64,000 nt of DNA from Neodiprion pinetum (taxonomy: Eukaryota; Arthropoda; Insecta; Hymenoptera; Diprionidae): positions 3,091,001 to 3,155,000 of the forward strand of contig NC_060236.1 in NCBI RefSeq assembly GCF_021155775.2, read 5' to 3'. The notes beneath the pieces were generated by a model, which saw only the letters and a program-made list of their open reading frames with translations, did not search any database and was not told the DNA's origin. The position numbers and the translations under genes are program-made. How positions within the stretch are numbered: the first letter of the stretch is position 1; each line of letters opens with the position of its first letter. Below, piece after piece: positions 63,412-64,000 of this stretch.

Positions 63412-64000
63412 TTACAGGTGCGTTTGTAGGAAGCAATATAAGATCCCGGCCTGAGCCATAACGTCAACGGTTCCAGCGGCAAGAGGGTCTCGACTCTTTG
63501 GATCCGCGCGGGAATGAGTACCGGGTCGCAGGAGTGTAGGTCCGAATACGGTAGCTAAATTGTGCAGGGACATTTTGTTCTGTGCCTCGTGTTTGTTGAC
63601 ACGAATCAAATGAGACAGGAGAAAGTCAATGACGGCTCTGTTGACAGGCGGCAGGTTTTCGTGGACTCTTTTTAAAGCAGCTACCCTAGTCATCTCTCCG
63701 GTCTGGAAGGCCTCAAGAAAGGCAGGATAAAGTGCGTCGGTGAATAAGGCTTCTGGCATTTCACGGAGGTAAAGTTTCAAAACGCCGGTTACTGAATGAA
63801 CGTCCACCTGAAATTATGAATCGGATCAGCTGACTGTCCAACTGTAGATGCGAGTTCATACTGTCACCAAGTTACCTCTTTGAGAAGTTGCTCAGCTTCG
63901 TAAGCATTGCTTTCGAATGATTTTCGAAGTTTGATTAAATCAGAAGCTGAACCGGACACTCTGTACAATCCGACTTCGCCAACTCCCCGTCTTTCAACTT
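63412..64000 (-). CDS. ABR/BCR-type RhoGAP protein, C-terminal exons (partial)
   Basis: Two exons are seen: one entering from the right edge down to 63876, and the last, 63807-63412. They encode most of a RhoGAP domain and the C-terminus (about 172 residues). The arginine finger is in ERRGVGEVGLYRVSG. KLYLREMPEALFTDALYPAF and NKMSLHNLATVFGPTLLRP follow, and the last two motifs are very close to vertebrate BCR and ABR. RhoGAPs speed GTP hydrolysis by Rac/Cdc42-type GTPases. The protein ends shortly after the domain (LYCFLQTHL). Upstream DH, PH and C2 domains, expected for ABR, would lie outside the window. Confidence 0.9.

Overview
This window looks like nuclear DNA from an insect, most probably a hymenopteran. 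It is AT-rich, its genes are split by short GT-AG introns, and the predicted proteins (Lis-1, Rrp40, ERCC6, ZAD zinc fingers, MOXD1 homolog) are clearly insect-like. An ERCC6/CSB gene argues against a Drosophila-type dipteran, because that lineage lacks it. Exon boundaries below were placed by hand by joining frames at splice consensus sites and checking phase; every complete model closes without a frame break.

Region 1 (1-13272) is one uninterrupted satellite array of about 39 monomers with a period near 335 bp. The first 11.5 kb is nearly homogeneous and contains a large internal duplication (about 4.4-5.0 kb offset). A second monomer subfamily follows (11540-12540), then increasingly diverged monomers, and the array stops about 205 bp upstream of the start codon of a housekeeping gene.

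Region 2 (13.4-26.2 kb) holds Rrp40/EXOSC3 (+), Lis-1 (-), the mitochondrial Era-like GTPase ERAL1 (+) and a cytosolic sulfotransferase (-). ERAL1 and the sulfotransferase converge with only 179 bp between stop codons.

Region 3 (27.4-36.8 kb, -) is a ZAD/C2H2 zinc-finger locus. A single exon encoding the first half of the ZAD domain (36658-36813) lies upstream of two paralogous modules. Each module has its own second-half ZAD exon and ten zinc fingers, and both join the shared exon in the same phase at the same residue. The most economical reading is one promoter producing two different ZAD zinc-finger proteins by alternative splicing. This is the most unusual gene structure in the window.

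Region 4 (37.8-49.5 kb) has a Regnase/N4BP1-type NYN ribonuclease (+) with several SUMO-interacting-like motifs, ERCC6 (-, 15 exons, short C-terminus) and a phospholipase B-like protein (-) that seems to lack the family's nucleophilic cysteine.

Region 5 (49.5-64 kb) starts with about 8 kb without recognisable coding sequence but with a fold-back repeat and a GC-rich patch. A DBH-like copper monooxygenase (MOXD1 homolog, +) follows, and the window ends with the last exons of an ABR/BCR-type RhoGAP gene (-).

Most genes are unrelated housekeeping or metabolic genes and do not form a pathway. The points of special interest are the satellite architecture at a gene boundary and the shared-exon ZAD locus.
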